This document shows positions 53,457-62,577 of a DNA stretch of 64,000 bases, in pieces. Made by a program: the position numbers and the translations under genes. The first letter of the stretch is position 1; each line of letters begins with the position of its first letter. Source of the stretch: Maritimibacter sp. 55A14. Lineage in GTDB: Bacteria > Pseudomonadota > Alphaproteobacteria > Rhodobacterales > Rhodobacteraceae. The stretch spans positions 230,356 through 294,355 of the forward strand of contig NZ_QEYE01000002.1 in NCBI RefSeq assembly GCF_003122205.1, written 5' to 3'. The notes beneath the pieces are model-generated. The model searched no databases. It saw only the letters and a list, made by a program, of their open reading frames with translations, and was not told where the DNA came from.

Positions 53457-54626
53457 CTATCTCAGCTCGGCGATGCGCGATGCGAATGCGTACCAGTCGA
53501 CGTCTGGCGTCAGGTGCGACCAGGACACTCGGATGGCGCCGGATATCGCGTCCTGCGGCAATCCCATCGCTTCAAGGACATGGCTGGGCATGTAGCTCTG
53601 CGAGGTGCAGGCTGAGCCGTTTGAGATGGCGGCGATGTCCTTAAGAGCCACCATAACGGCCTCTGAATCAACGCCGGGCACGGAAAAATTCATGACATGC
53701 GATAGTGTGCAGTCCGGGGAGGCATTCATATGTATGCCCAGAGGTTCGAGCGCGGCGAGCGCGTCCTCCCTTATCTTCCGGCACCGTTCCAGACGAGCCT
53801 CGTTGTCCTTGAGGGCGGTTTCGGCCGCGACACCCAGCCCGACGATCAACGGCACAGGAAGCGTGCCGGGGCGCAGCCCTCGTTCCTGTCCACCACCGAA
53901 CATGATGGGTTTGAGGGGCGGGCGCTTGAAGCCGCGTCGCCGCATCACCAATGCGCCAACACCGAGCGGTCCGTAGATTTTGTGCCCGCTGACACTGATG
54001 AGGTCAATCCGCTTGCTACGCAGCGGCGCGAGGTCCTTGCCGTAGCCCTGCGCGGCGTCGACGTGAAAGTAGGCGTCGTGTCCTGACAGCGCTTCCGCAA
54101 TAGCGCCGAGCGGCTGAATTGCGCCGGTCTCGTTGTTGGCGTGCATCACCGATACCATCAGCGTGTCCGGGCGAAGTGCGCCCCTGACGGCATCAGCGGA
54201 AACCGCACCGGAGTCATCGGGCCGCAGCAGCGAAACTGAGAAACCCCTTGCTTCAAGCACCTCAAGCGGTTCGAGCACTGCCTTGTGCTCAATGGCCGTG
54301 GAAACGATGTGGCGGCGGCCGGACATTTCGCCGTGTGCCGCCAGGCCTAGAATCGCAGTATTGTTGCTCTCGGTTGCGCCGCTTGTGAAAATGACCTCGT
54401 CGGTCTTTGCTTCGACTACGGCTGCGACCTGACAGCGCGCCTCCTGCACCGCCCGCTTTGCTCGCAGTCCGTACTCGTGCGTCCGGCTTCCGGCGTTGCC
54501 CAGTTCGTCCGTCATCCAGCGCGCCACGGCATCCCTGACCGCCGGCGCGATAGGCGCCGTAGCATTGCAGTCCAGATAGACAGGGCCGCCGTCTTGTTTG
54601 TATGCCGATGCAAACGTATGTTTCAT
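53457..54626 (-). CDS. dndA: Cysteine desulfurase DndA (IscS/NifS-like)
   Basis: The 389-residue protein supplies sulfur for DNA phosphorothioation. Motifs: ATESNNTAILGLAAHG (near 75), ISVSGHKIYGPLGVGALV with the PLP lysine (about 200), and AISNGSACTSQSYMPSHVL with the active-site cysteine (about 328). I chose the Met at 54626; the open frame extends upstream to 54731 but would overlap dndB. It faces away from dndB and heads the leftward operon with the helicase, small protein, ATPase and 163-residue genes. Confidence 0.93.
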   Translation of the reverse strand: MKHTFASAYKQDGGPVYLDCNATAPIAPAVRDAVARWMTDELGNAGSRTHEYGLRAKRAVQEARCQVAAVVEAKTDEVIFTSGATESNNTAILGLAAHGEMSGRRHIVSTAIEHKAVLEPLEVLEARGFSVSLLRPDDSGAVSADAVRGALRPDTLMVSVMHANNETGAIQPLGAIAEALSGHDAYFHVDAAQGYGKDLAPLRSKRIDLISVSGHKIYGPLGVGALVMRRRGFKRPPLKPIMFGGGQERGLRPGTLPVPLIVGLGVAAETALKDNEARLERCRKIREDALAALEPLGIHMNASPDCTLSHVMNFSVPGVDSEAVMVALKDIAAISNGSACTSQSYMPSHVLEAMGLPQDAISGAIRVSWSHLTPDVDWYAFASRIAELR

Positions 54627-54696
54627 GTTTGACAAACTTTGGCCATGGTGGTTCAATGTGTTTGTATCGCATATCCCAACAACTTGATAAACAAAA
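54626..54696. promoter_or_regulatory. Divergent promoter/operator region between dndA and dndB
   Basis: The 70-base gap holds an imperfect inverted repeat: TGTTTGACAAACTT at about 54626-54640 and AACTTGATAAACA at about 54681-54694, one near each gene start. In other bacteria DndB acts as a repressor that binds the dnd promoter. A DndB dimer or tetramer bridging the two sites would control both operons at once. Confidence 0.5.
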
Positions 54697-55809
54697 ATGA
54701 GCGACGGCTTCGAGTACCAGTTTCCAGCCATCAGGGGCGTCCAGGCGCAGCGTGAGTACTACGTATCCATGTGCCCCATGCGGCTTTTGCCGAGACTATT
54801 CCAGTTTGACGAGGACGAACTCGCGCCCGAGCTCAGGGCGCAGCGACAGCTCAACAGGGCTCGCATACCGGAGCTTTCCCGTTACATCACTGAAAATGTG
54901 GATGACTATGTTTTCTCGGCGATTACCGTCTCAATCGATGCCGATATTGCATTCAAGCCTGTCGCCGGAGAGGGGGAGGAAAACCGAATTGGGATTCTCA
55001 AAATCCCGATGTCAGCCCGCTTTATTATCAATGACGGCCAGCACCGCCGCGCCGCCATTGATGATGCCCTGCGCAATAACCCGGAACTCGGAGACGAAAC
55101 CATCGCGGTCGTTTTCTTCATCGACAAAGGGCTTGAGCGCTGTCAGCAGATGTTCGCCGATCTCAACCGCTACGCCATTCGCCCGTCACCCTCGCTCAGT
55201 ATCCTCTACGACTACCGTGACGAAACCGCAGCGCTCGTTAAGTCCCTCATAGGCAGTTCTGACATCTTCCGTGACGTTGTCGAACTTGAGAAGACGAGCC
55301 TTGCCCCGCGTTCGCGGCGGCTCTTTACCCTGAGTGCCATCTACCATGCTACCAACGAATTGCTCATGGGCGTGTCTGAGCGTTCGCCGGAAGACGCGGC
55401 GCGGCTCGCGCTCGAATTCTGGGAGGCGGTCGCCGAGCAGATGGGCGACTGGAACAGGGTACGCCACGGCGAGCTGACGGCGGGTGAAGTGCGCAAGGAC
55501 TTTATCCACACCCACGGCGTTGTCCTGCAGGCTCTGGCGAGAACAGGGCGTGCGCTGATTTCGCGCTACCCCAAGGGTTGGAAGAGGGAGATCGCGGGCC
55601 TCAAGACCATGGACTGGCGGCGCGCCAACAGTAAGATGTGGGAAGGGCGCGCCCTGGTCGGCGGTCAGCTTTCCAAGGCGCACCAAAATATCACGCTCAC
55701 AGCCAACGCCATCAAGACCCATCTTGGCCTTGAATTGTCGGAAGAGGAGCAGCGTGTAGAAGACGCATTTAATCGGGGGACAAATGGCATCCAAAAAGCC
55801 AGCGCATAA
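54697..55809 (+). CDS. dndB: DndB, dnd regulator (DGQHR domain)
   Basis: The 370-residue protein has the DGQHR motif in the first third (about 107-120: IINDGQHRRAAIDDAL), preceded by SRYITENVDDYVFSAITVSI and followed by FFIDKGLERCQQMFADLNRY. DndB represses the dnd operon in Salmonella-type systems and is not strictly needed for modification. It overlaps dndC by 26 bases. It is placed first in the rightward operon, facing dndA. Confidence 0.93.
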   Translation: MSDGFEYQFPAIRGVQAQREYYVSMCPMRLLPRLFQFDEDELAPELRAQRQLNRARIPELSRYITENVDDYVFSAITVSIDADIAFKPVAGEGEENRIGILKIPMSARFIINDGQHRRAAIDDALRNNPELGDETIAVVFFIDKGLERCQQMFADLNRYAIRPSPSLSILYDYRDETAALVKSLIGSSDIFRDVVELEKTSLAPRSRRLFTLSAIYHATNELLMGVSERSPEDAARLALEFWEAVAEQMGDWNRVRHGELTAGEVRKDFIHTHGVVLQALARTGRALISRYPKGWKREIAGLKTMDWRRANSKMWEGRALVGGQLSKAHQNITLTANAIKTHLGLELSEEEQRVEDAFNRGTNGIQKASA

Positions 55810-57325
55810 CTCGGCCTTTGCAAAAGCCGGATTTAAGAGAACAATCAATGCCCTCAAAAGCGAAATCGCCGACCTTTACCTGTCCGATGAAATCCCGTGG
55901 GTCGTCGGCTATAGCGGCGGCAAAGACTCGACGGCCGTTTTGCAACTCGTCTGGATTGCCCTTGCCGATCTACCGAAGGCCAAGCGCAAAAAACCCGTCT
56001 ACGTTATCAGCACCGACACGCTGGTCGAAAATCCGGTCGTGGCCTTGTGGGTGTCGAAGTCGCTTGAACGCATGGACCGGCAGGCCAGCGATCAGGACCT
56101 GCCGCTGACCGCCCATCGCCTGACTCCCGCGCCGGAAAACACGTTTTGGGTAAACCTGATCGGCCGCGGCTACCCTGCGCCACGGCCAAAGTTCAGGTGG
56201 TGTACAGAACGGCTCAAGATCAACCCGTCCACGCAGTTCATTAGCTCTGTCGTGCAGCAGCACGGTGAAGCCATCCTCGTTCTCGGCACAAGAAAGGCTG
56301 AGAGTGCCGCACGCACCAAAGTCATGGAGCGTTTCGAGGAAAAACGGACGCGCGACCGTCTCAGCCCGAACGGTAGCCTGCCCAACTCCTACGTCTATTC
56401 GCCCGTCGAAGACTGGTCCAACGATGACGTCTGGATGTTCCTCATGCAGCTCGGCAACCCGTGGGGCTACAACAACAAAGACCTGCTGACGATGTATCAG
56501 GGCGCTTCGGCCGACGGTGAATGTCCGCTTGTCGTCGATACGACCACGCCGAGCTGCGGCGACAGCCGCTTCGGCTGCTGGGTCTGCACGCTTGTCGAGA
56601 AGGACAAGTCGATGCACGCCATGATTCAGAACGATGAAGAGAAGGAGTGGATGCTGCCGCTGCTGGAGCTCCGCAACCAGCTCGACCCGCCGAAGACGCC
56701 TGATGCGGACAGGCCGCTGCGCGATTTCCGGCGCATGAACGGCGCCGTCCAGCTATTCAACGACCGCCCCATTCCCGGTCCCTACAAGCAGGAGGCGCGG
56801 GAAGAGTGGCTGCGCAAGGTTCTACAGGCCCAACAGCACATCCGCGAGAACGGCCCCGACGAAGTGCGCGATATCGAGCTCATTACGCTTGAGGAGCTTG
56901 AGGAAATCCGCCGCATCTGGGTTGTCGAAAAGCACGAGATTGAGGACAACCTGCCGCAGGTCTATGAAGACACGACCGGCATCGCCTATTCCGGCGGCAG
57001 CCTCGACGATAACCTCGTGATGGGCGCAACGGAAATGGAGCTTTTGCGCGACCTGTGCGGCAAGGATGACCTGCATTTCCAGCTTGTGCGGGAGCTACTT
57101 TCCATTGAGAAGCGGCACAAATCGATGCTGCGCCGAGCCGGCCTGTTTGACGCACTGGAAGGCTCATTCTTCCGCAATTTCTATGTAGACGAGGACGATG
57201 CCGTTGACCGCGCGCGCCAGCGGCGGGACGCGCTGGGGAAAGCACAGGAGCGCACTACGGGCGAGCTGTCTGCGCACGCCACGGAAGGCGAAAGCGCGCC
57301 CCAGCCTGATGAGGCCCGCCAATGA
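55784..57325 (+). CDS. dndC: DndC, ATP-pyrophosphatase and iron-sulfur protein of phosphorothioation
   Basis: The 513-residue protein has the PP-loop VVGYSGGKDSTAVLQLVW near residue 43, a PAPS-reductase-like fold and a Cys set for a 4Fe-4S cluster: GECPLVVDTTTPSCGDSR and FGCWVCTLVEKDKS (about 245-275). DndC activates the DNA phosphate with ATP and receives sulfur from DndA. The 26-base overlap with dndB and ATGA overlap with dndD show one operon. Confidence 0.95.
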   Translation: MASKKPAHNSAFAKAGFKRTINALKSEIADLYLSDEIPWVVGYSGGKDSTAVLQLVWIALADLPKAKRKKPVYVISTDTLVENPVVALWVSKSLERMDRQASDQDLPLTAHRLTPAPENTFWVNLIGRGYPAPRPKFRWCTERLKINPSTQFISSVVQQHGEAILVLGTRKAESAARTKVMERFEEKRTRDRLSPNGSLPNSYVYSPVEDWSNDDVWMFLMQLGNPWGYNNKDLLTMYQGASADGECPLVVDTTTPSCGDSRFGCWVCTLVEKDKSMHAMIQNDEEKEWMLPLLELRNQLDPPKTPDADRPLRDFRRMNGAVQLFNDRPIPGPYKQEAREEWLRKVLQAQQHIRENGPDEVRDIELITLEELEEIRRIWVVEKHEIEDNLPQVYEDTTGIAYSGGSLDDNLVMGATEMELLRDLCGKDDLHFQLVRELLSIEKRHKSMLRRAGLFDALEGSFFRNFYVDEDDAVDRARQRRDALGKAQERTTGELSAHATEGESAPQPDEARQ

Positions 57326-59313
57326 TTCTGGACGAGATCACATTCCACAATTTCGGACTCTATGAGGGGACACAGAGCGTCGAGCTAACGCCCACCGCGC
57401 CCGATAAGCCGATAGTACTGATCGGCGGGTTAAACGGCGGCGGCAAGACAACGTTCCTTGACGCGCTACAGCTCGGCCTGTTCGGCCCCCATGCCAAGAG
57501 TTCCAACCGCGGGTCTCTCGCCTATCAGGAATATCTGTCGCGCTGCATCCACTGCGGCGCGAAGACGTCCGAGGCCGGTATCGAAATTCGCTTCCGCCAC
57601 ACAGCCCAAGGCAAAGAAGACAGCTACAAGCTTCGCCGCTTCTGGAAACGTTCTGGCAACGGCTGCAAGGAGCAGTTTGAGGTCCTTAAGAACGGCGAGT
57701 CCGAGCCATCGCTTGCCGACAACTGGGCAACCCAGGTTGAGGAGTTCTTCCCGGCCAACATTGCGCACCTGTTCCTTTTTGACGGCGAGCAGGTGGAGGC
57801 CTACGCGTCACAGCAGGACTCCTCAGCCCTGATCGGCGCAGCCATTCAGAACCTTCTCGGTCTCGACATGGTTGACCAACTCGAAAAAGACCTGCAGGTC
57901 TACGAGCGCCGCAAGCGTTCGGAGAGCAAGGACGACTCCCGCCACACCGAAATTACCGCGGCCCAGGACAACGTCCGCGATCTGCGCCGCCGCCTTGATG
58001 CCCTAAAACAAGAGCGCGCGTCCCTGCAGACACACCGCATCGACAAGCAGCAAAGCGCGTTGAGCAAGGTCGAGGAAAAGTACCGCAAAGTCGGGGGAAC
58101 GCTTTACGACCAGCGCGAGGCCATTGAAAAAAAATGGTCTGACGCCGTGCAAATTGTGAAGGACGGCGAGAACGCCCTACGCGATTTTGCCGCCGGTGCC
58201 GCGCCGTTGGTGCTTACGCGCACTTTGCTCGATTCGGCCGAGAGCCGCGACCGCCATGAAGAAGAATGCCGCCGCGCACGGGAGTTGTCCGCAGCACTCA
58301 AAGACCGCGACAAAGCCGCGCTCAAGCACCTGCGCTGTCAGTCGGCCGACAAGACCATCGTCGACGCGCTCAAGTCGTTTTTTGATGCCGACCGGTCCGA
58401 GCGCGAGAAACTTGGGAAAGAAGAGACCGTTCTTGATATCACACCGGAAGTCCGCAGCGACCTTCACGCCCTGCTGCGCGGCGATCTCGACAAGTTGGCG
58501 CGCGAAGCGGACAAACTTCTCCGCCTGCAGGACATGCGGCGCAGCGATGAAGAGCAGGCGCGCATCGAACATGAGAACATTCCGAACGCCGATATCGTCG
58601 AAAAGCTGACGCAGGAGCGCAACGAAATACGCGCGGACATCGCCGAGCTTGAAGTCATGCACGCCGCGATGGGGCAAGACATAGACCGGCAGCAGCGTGA
58701 GCTGGAGCGCCGCGAGCAGTCGCTCGCGCGGATGCTTGCGGCCGATATCAAAGAGAAGGGGCGGCGAGACGACCGCTCGCGTATCCTGCACCACTCCAGC
58801 AAGGTCAGGCGCACGCTTGGCGCATTCCGGCGCGCGGTCATAGAGCGCCATGTCCGGCGCATCGAGCAACTGGTGCTGGAGAGCTACCAACAGCTCCTGC
58901 GAAAGTCCGGCCTAATCACGCGCTTGTCGATCGACCCGGAGAACTACGCGCTCACCCTCTACGGCCGCGACGACCAACCGCTGAGCGCAGAGCGGCTGTC
59001 GGCCGGCGAGCGCCAGCTTCTCGCCATCGCTTTGCTCTGGGGGTTGGCCAAGGCCTCGGGGCGTCCGCTTCCCACGGCCATAGATACGCCGCTCGGGCGT
59101 CTTGATTCCGGTCACCGCATGCATCTGGTCGAACGCTATTTGCCGTTCGCCAGCCACCAGGTCTTATTGCTTTCGACGGACGAAGAGATCGCCGGAGAGT
59201 ATCTTGAAAGGCTCGGTCCGTGGATCGGCCGTACCTACCAACTGGCCTACGATGACGCCGCCGGTGCGACGCGCGTTGCCACGGGCTACCTATCGTCAAA
59301 GGCGGCCGCGTAA
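57322..59313 (+). CDS. dndD: DndD, SMC-like ATPase of phosphorothioation
   Basis: A 663-residue protein with Walker A LIGGLNGGGKTTFLDALQL (about 35-45), a Q-loop-type LFLFDGEQVEAYASQ near 153, long coiled coils (about 180-480), a signature LSAGERQLLAIALLWG (about 565) and Walker B PTAIDTPLGRLDSGHRM. DndD is thought to nick or open DNA and to work with DndE. Overlaps dndC by ATGA and dndE by TAATG. Confidence 0.95.
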   Translation: MILDEITFHNFGLYEGTQSVELTPTAPDKPIVLIGGLNGGGKTTFLDALQLGLFGPHAKSSNRGSLAYQEYLSRCIHCGAKTSEAGIEIRFRHTAQGKEDSYKLRRFWKRSGNGCKEQFEVLKNGESEPSLADNWATQVEEFFPANIAHLFLFDGEQVEAYASQQDSSALIGAAIQNLLGLDMVDQLEKDLQVYERRKRSESKDDSRHTEITAAQDNVRDLRRRLDALKQERASLQTHRIDKQQSALSKVEEKYRKVGGTLYDQREAIEKKWSDAVQIVKDGENALRDFAAGAAPLVLTRTLLDSAESRDRHEEECRRARELSAALKDRDKAALKHLRCQSADKTIVDALKSFFDADRSEREKLGKEETVLDITPEVRSDLHALLRGDLDKLAREADKLLRLQDMRRSDEEQARIEHENIPNADIVEKLTQERNEIRADIAELEVMHAAMGQDIDRQQRELERREQSLARMLAADIKEKGRRDDRSRILHHSSKVRRTLGAFRRAVIERHVRRIEQLVLESYQQLLRKSGLITRLSIDPENYALTLYGRDDQPLSAERLSAGERQLLAIALLWGLAKASGRPLPTAIDTPLGRLDSGHRMHLVERYLPFASHQVLLLSTDEEIAGEYLERLGPWIGRTYQLAYDDAAGATRVATGYLSSKAAA

Positions 59314-59720
59314 TGGCAATAGAGCACATAAGGCTGTCGCAGCAGGCGAAAGACCAGCTCATAAAACTCAAGCGCGTCACAGGCATCGAAAACTGGAACG
59401 TCCTGTGCCGGTGGGCACTATGCTTGTCGCTTGCCGAGCAGACTGTACCGCCATCTTCCAAGATTCCCGCGGACAGTAATGTCGAAATGAGCTGGAAAAT
59501 CTTTGGTGGGCGCTATGCCGACCTTTACATGGCGTTGCTCAGAGAGCGCTGTGTGCGTGACGGGCTTGGTACTGACCCGGAGGTCGTCGCTCAGCAGTTC
59601 CGGCTGCACCTTCATCGTGGGATTTCATATCTCGCGGGAAACCGCAATCTGCGCCGGATAGACGACCTCACAGCTCTTGTCACCAGCCACGACCTTGCTG
59701 TTGCAAAAGACAATTGTTGA
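59313..59720 (+). CDS. dndE: DndE, DNA-binding subunit of phosphorothioation
   Basis: The 135-residue protein begins MAIEHIRLSQQAKDQLIKLK and contains NWNVLCRWALCLSLAEQT and QFRLHLHRGISYLAGNRNL, the core of DndE. In E. coli DndE forms a ring that binds nicked DNA. It is the last gene of the modification operon. The stop is 13 bases from the end of the opposite-strand membrane gene. Confidence 0.92.
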   Translation: MAIEHIRLSQQAKDQLIKLKRVTGIENWNVLCRWALCLSLAEQTVPPSSKIPADSNVEMSWKIFGGRYADLYMALLRERCVRDGLGTDPEVVAQQFRLHLHRGISYLAGNRNLRRIDDLTALVTSHDLAVAKDNC

Positions 59721-59733
59721 ATCGTGGAGACTG

Positions 59734-60600
59734 TCAGTCTTTTCGGGAGCCTAGCAGAGAGCTTCCAGAGCCGTCTGCAACTACCAATTCACCAGAACTT
59801 GGGTCAAAATCCGGCCGATCAGGATCTTCCCATGGTTCAAGAGGGTAATTTGAAAGATCCAATGGCGCTATCTCTCCGTGAGGCGTTGTTGGTTCTTGTC
59901 TGAGTTTCTTTACCCGCCTTTGAAGTCGCTCCAACTCCATCTGCAACACGGGATCCAGTTGCTTTGGATAAACGTAGCGAAGAAAGGGAGCGCTATCATC
60001 CCCGAGCTTCCCTTCGTAAGCTAGGCGCAAGACCCTGAAATGAGCAATCGCCCGCGAAATATATGGAAGAATATCGGGGTCCACCAAACCAATATTCTCC
60101 TTTATCATTGAACTTAGGCGCTCACCAGTTTGGCAAATCTCTCTCACCAGTTCCTTGTCTCCTGCGGACAGAGCCTTTGTCCATTCAGAATCAAAGAGTT
60201 TATCGAGTAGGCGATACTCCTCCGGCGCCGACTGCCTGGATCTTAGATCCTGAGCCAATAGGTGGTTGGCATCGCTTTCGACAATGAATGGCCCATAAAA
60301 CTTATCTAACTTGTTCTGTAAGTAATTCGCTTCAGCCTCATTTATTTTCAGCCATTGTTCGGATACGTCACTCTTTCTCGTGAAATACACAATTAAACCG
60401 ACTCCAATAAGGCTAATCAATGGAGAACCCAAGTAAGCGATATCTCTTGCTGTGAGAGCTTCGCTGCCTGACGTTGCAGAGGATACAGCCGCAGCGTCCT
60501 CAGTGTCGCCAGAACCCTGGGCAAACGCACAGCCTAGTAGTGCAAATTGACTGCAGAAAGTCACGGCGATCACGGTAAAGACAGTGCGAGCAAAAAACAT
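59734..60600 (-). CDS. Membrane-anchored protein of unknown function, next to dndE
   Basis: The 288-residue protein has a signal peptide or first helix (about 1-28) and a second transmembrane helix (about 55-75: LGSPLISLIGVGLIVYFTR), then a soluble helical domain (about 80-240) beginning SEQWLKINEAEANYLQNKLD and KFYGPFIVESDANHLLAQ. This layout, a helix followed by ExNYLQNKLDxFYGP, occurs in many hypothetical bacterial proteins. AT-richer than the dnd genes and encoded on the other strand. The gene is four bases from the methyltransferase gene, so the two may be co-transcribed. Confidence 0.65.
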   Translation of the reverse strand: MFFARTVFTVIAVTFCSQFALLGCAFAQGSGDTEDAAAVSSATSGSEALTARDIAYLGSPLISLIGVGLIVYFTRKSDVSEQWLKINEAEANYLQNKLDKFYGPFIVESDANHLLAQDLRSRQSAPEEYRLLDKLFDSEWTKALSAGDKELVREICQTGERLSSMIKENIGLVDPDILPYISRAIAHFRVLRLAYEGKLGDDSAPFLRYVYPKQLDPVLQMELERLQRRVKKLRQEPTTPHGEIAPLDLSNYPLEPWEDPDRPDFDPSSGELVVADGSGSSLLGSRKD

Positions 60601-60603
60601 ATA

Positions 60604-61227
60604 TCAATTCTCCCGTACGAATATAAGCGCCCACCATGCAATGGATGTACGCCCACACCAGTCAGAGGTCTCCACTACTTCTTTCAGGCGAAGACCGTAT
60701 GACGCTGCCTTGTTGATCAGATGGGTCTTGTCGACTTCATACATTTCGCTCAGTTCCTTCACACCTGATGAACGAAATGTCAAATACAGCACAGCGCCGT
60801 TTGCGCATAATTCAGATAGTCTCTTGAGCGCGAGAATCTGGTTTCGTGATGGAAGATGCATCAACACAGCGGAACAAAGAATAAAATCAAATTTCCTATC
60901 TCCCCTCACCGAATCCAAGGAAGGTAAGCGATCTGATAGCCATGAAACCTCATTCGATCCGCATTTTGACTGCGCGATCTCGAGAAGCCTTTTCGATGGT
61001 TCAACAGCGAGAACGTGAAAGCCCTTCTTTGCTAGATGGATCGCATCGCGCCCTGACCCGGATCCGACATCTAGCACGGTAGCAGGGGGTGTTGGAAAGT
61101 ACGGCATCAGTGCCGCATGGATCGCTTCAAATGAAAGCGCGTCATAACGTTGGGCAAGTTCATCCGCGTGCTTATCATAGTACGAAACCACGCCTGAACT
61201 GTTCACCTGTGGTGTTGGCTTTGCCAA
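60604..61227 (-). CDS. Class I SAM-dependent methyltransferase
   Basis: The 207-residue protein has a SAM-binding motif VLDVGSGSGRDAIHLAKKGF (about 49-68) and VLAVEPSKRLLEIAQ (motif II), then FDFILCSAVLMHLPSRNQIL (motif IV). The C-terminus ends in CGRTSIAWWALIFVREN. It methylates an unknown substrate; no DNA-methylase catalytic motif (NPPY or DPPY) is seen, so a small-molecule or tRNA target is possible. It stands upstream of the membrane gene on the same strand. Confidence 0.82.
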   Translation of the reverse strand: MAKPTPQVNSSGVVSYYDKHADELAQRYDALSFEAIHAALMPYFPTPPATVLDVGSGSGRDAIHLAKKGFHVLAVEPSKRLLEIAQSKCGSNEVSWLSDRLPSLDSVRGDRKFDFILCSAVLMHLPSRNQILALKRLSELCANGAVLYLTFRSSGVKELSEMYEVDKTHLINKAASYGLRLKEVVETSDWCGRTSIAWWALIFVREN

Positions 61228-61468
61228 CTGCTTCTCCTCGTGTACGCATCACGGACGGCCACGCTATAAATTGGGCTTCGCTGCCGACTTGGCACATGTT
61301 ATAGACGCGTGACCGACCATTTTAAAAGCAAGATCGTAGAGCCAGCCGGCGTTCAAGTCGACGCTTTATCATCTCGGAAGCACTCATTGAGAATTTGATT
61401 GGTTCAACGAGATCAGCCACGCCGTCGAATTTCGCCCACAGGTCGGTGAAGGCGAATAAACTGGCCAC

Positions 61469-61640
61469 ATGGAACCAGCCGAGGACGGACTACAGAATCG
61501 CGCACGCACGGCCATTGGCCGAGCTGAGCCGTCCCGCCCGCTCAAATGCATTCTTGCTGACGGGCCGCTCCAGTCCGACATGCGCCTTTTCGACTACGGC
61601 TGCGGTCGCGGTGACGATCTTCGCCATCTGTCCATGCAGG
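61469..61640 (+). pseudogene. N-terminal fragment of dnd-associated methyltransferase
   Basis: From the ATG at 61469 the frame reads RARTAIGRAEPSRPLKCILA, then DMRLFDYGCGRGDDLRHLSM. This looks like the beginning of the DNA phosphorothioation-associated putative methyltransferase (TIGR04096 from memory), whose N-terminus has RHKTA..R..LSRP and a FDYGCGxGDD SAM motif. After about residue 57 the frame changes to foreign sequence and the rest of the gene (usually several hundred residues) is missing. It supports the idea that this locus once held more dnd accessory genes. Confidence 0.6.
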
Positions 61641-61769
61641 ATACGAGGCCAGCGGCTGGGACCCTGCCACGGGCCAGAGGCAGAGCTCCGCCGCTCACCG
61701 ATCGTCAATATTGGGTACGTAGTCAACGTCATCGCGAACCGAACGAACGGCAGGAGGTCCAGGATGCGT

Positions 61770-62095
61770 TTGAGGTGAGCGAAGAGCATCTCGACCTTCT
61801 TTCGGAGCTTCATCGAGAGGTCGTATTGGCCGGCTCTGGCGATGTCGCGGGCGACCTGTCGGGCATCTTCATGTTCTTCACGGGTCATCGACCGGAAGTC
61901 CCTGTTGGGCAGTAGCGCCGTTTGGACGGACAGACCTGATAAGTCGCCTTCAGCGCGCGATATTGGCGACGCCTTTACCGGTCGGGCCCCGGTTCGGCTC
62001 TGAGTAGTTGCGGCGGAACTGCTTGAGCGTCTGGCCTTCGGGGTTGATGTACTGGTTGTTCTCCGCGTTCCATTCGAACTCCGCCCAGGTCAGCG
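61770..62095 (-). pseudogene. IS1182-family transposase fragment, frameshifted
   Basis: On the minus strand, LTWAEFEWNAENNQYINPEG, TLKQFRRNYSEPNRGPTG and then, in a shifted frame, DFRSMTREEHEDARQVARD and SMKLRKKVEMLFAHLKRIL. These are C-terminal parts of an IS1182-group transposase, including the RKKVEMLFAHLKRI segment with the catalytic glutamate. At least one frameshift lies near 61900-61980. It replaces the lost part of the dnd-associated methyltransferase. The end of the element is not defined. Confidence 0.75.
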
Positions 62096-62373
62096 CCCCA
62101 AGAAGAAACGAGCAGATGGTAAGGAGTGGACGAAACTCTAACCCGCGATTCTTGGCACAAGAATTGTTGGACAAATGTTGGACAAATAGAATCTTTCCAA
62201 ATATCTATTTGTTATAATTGTTAATATTACTCTCATCGCCCGCTCCATATTTCTCACATGATGTTCGCGATTTGCGCGACGGCCATGTACGCCGGTGAGC
62301 GGTTGGATTGTCCCTTGGGCGCTGCCCTCGAAACTCTTTCTGCCCCGAGCGGCCGAGCGACGAACCCTGGCGG

Positions 62374-62499
62374 CTAACCCCTGAAAAGATTCCTGCGAAA
62401 TACGACGGACCCGTCGCGGCGCGCTCTGTGCAGTTGGAAGACACGCTTTGCCAGATCGATCCCGATGATAGTAACCTCAGACTTGGGTATTCTCTCCAT
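62374..62499 (-). pseudogene. IS110-family transposase N-terminal fragment
   Basis: Forty-one codons from the ATG at 62499: MERIPKSEVTIIGIDLAKRV, FQLHRARRDGSVVFRRNL, the DEDD-type N-terminus with the first catalytic Asp in IGIDLAK. A stop follows at 62374 and the sequence beyond is unrelated. It is a dead fragment. Confidence 0.75.
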
Positions 62500-62577
62500 C
62501 CTTGATGGCTCAACACACATCACATTGGCACATCGCGATGCCGCCAAAAGGGGGCATCCACGCCATAAATAGAGCCT

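Noticed and set aside
54697..54731. Longer dndA frame starting at 54731
   Set aside because: It would overlap the dndB start by 35 bases; the Met at 54626 gives the family length and a conserved N-terminus.
53300..59720. A standard dndFGH restriction set
   Set aside because: No gene in the window shows the DndF/DndH ATPase layout; the PLD-helicase and SMC-like ATPase do not fit them.
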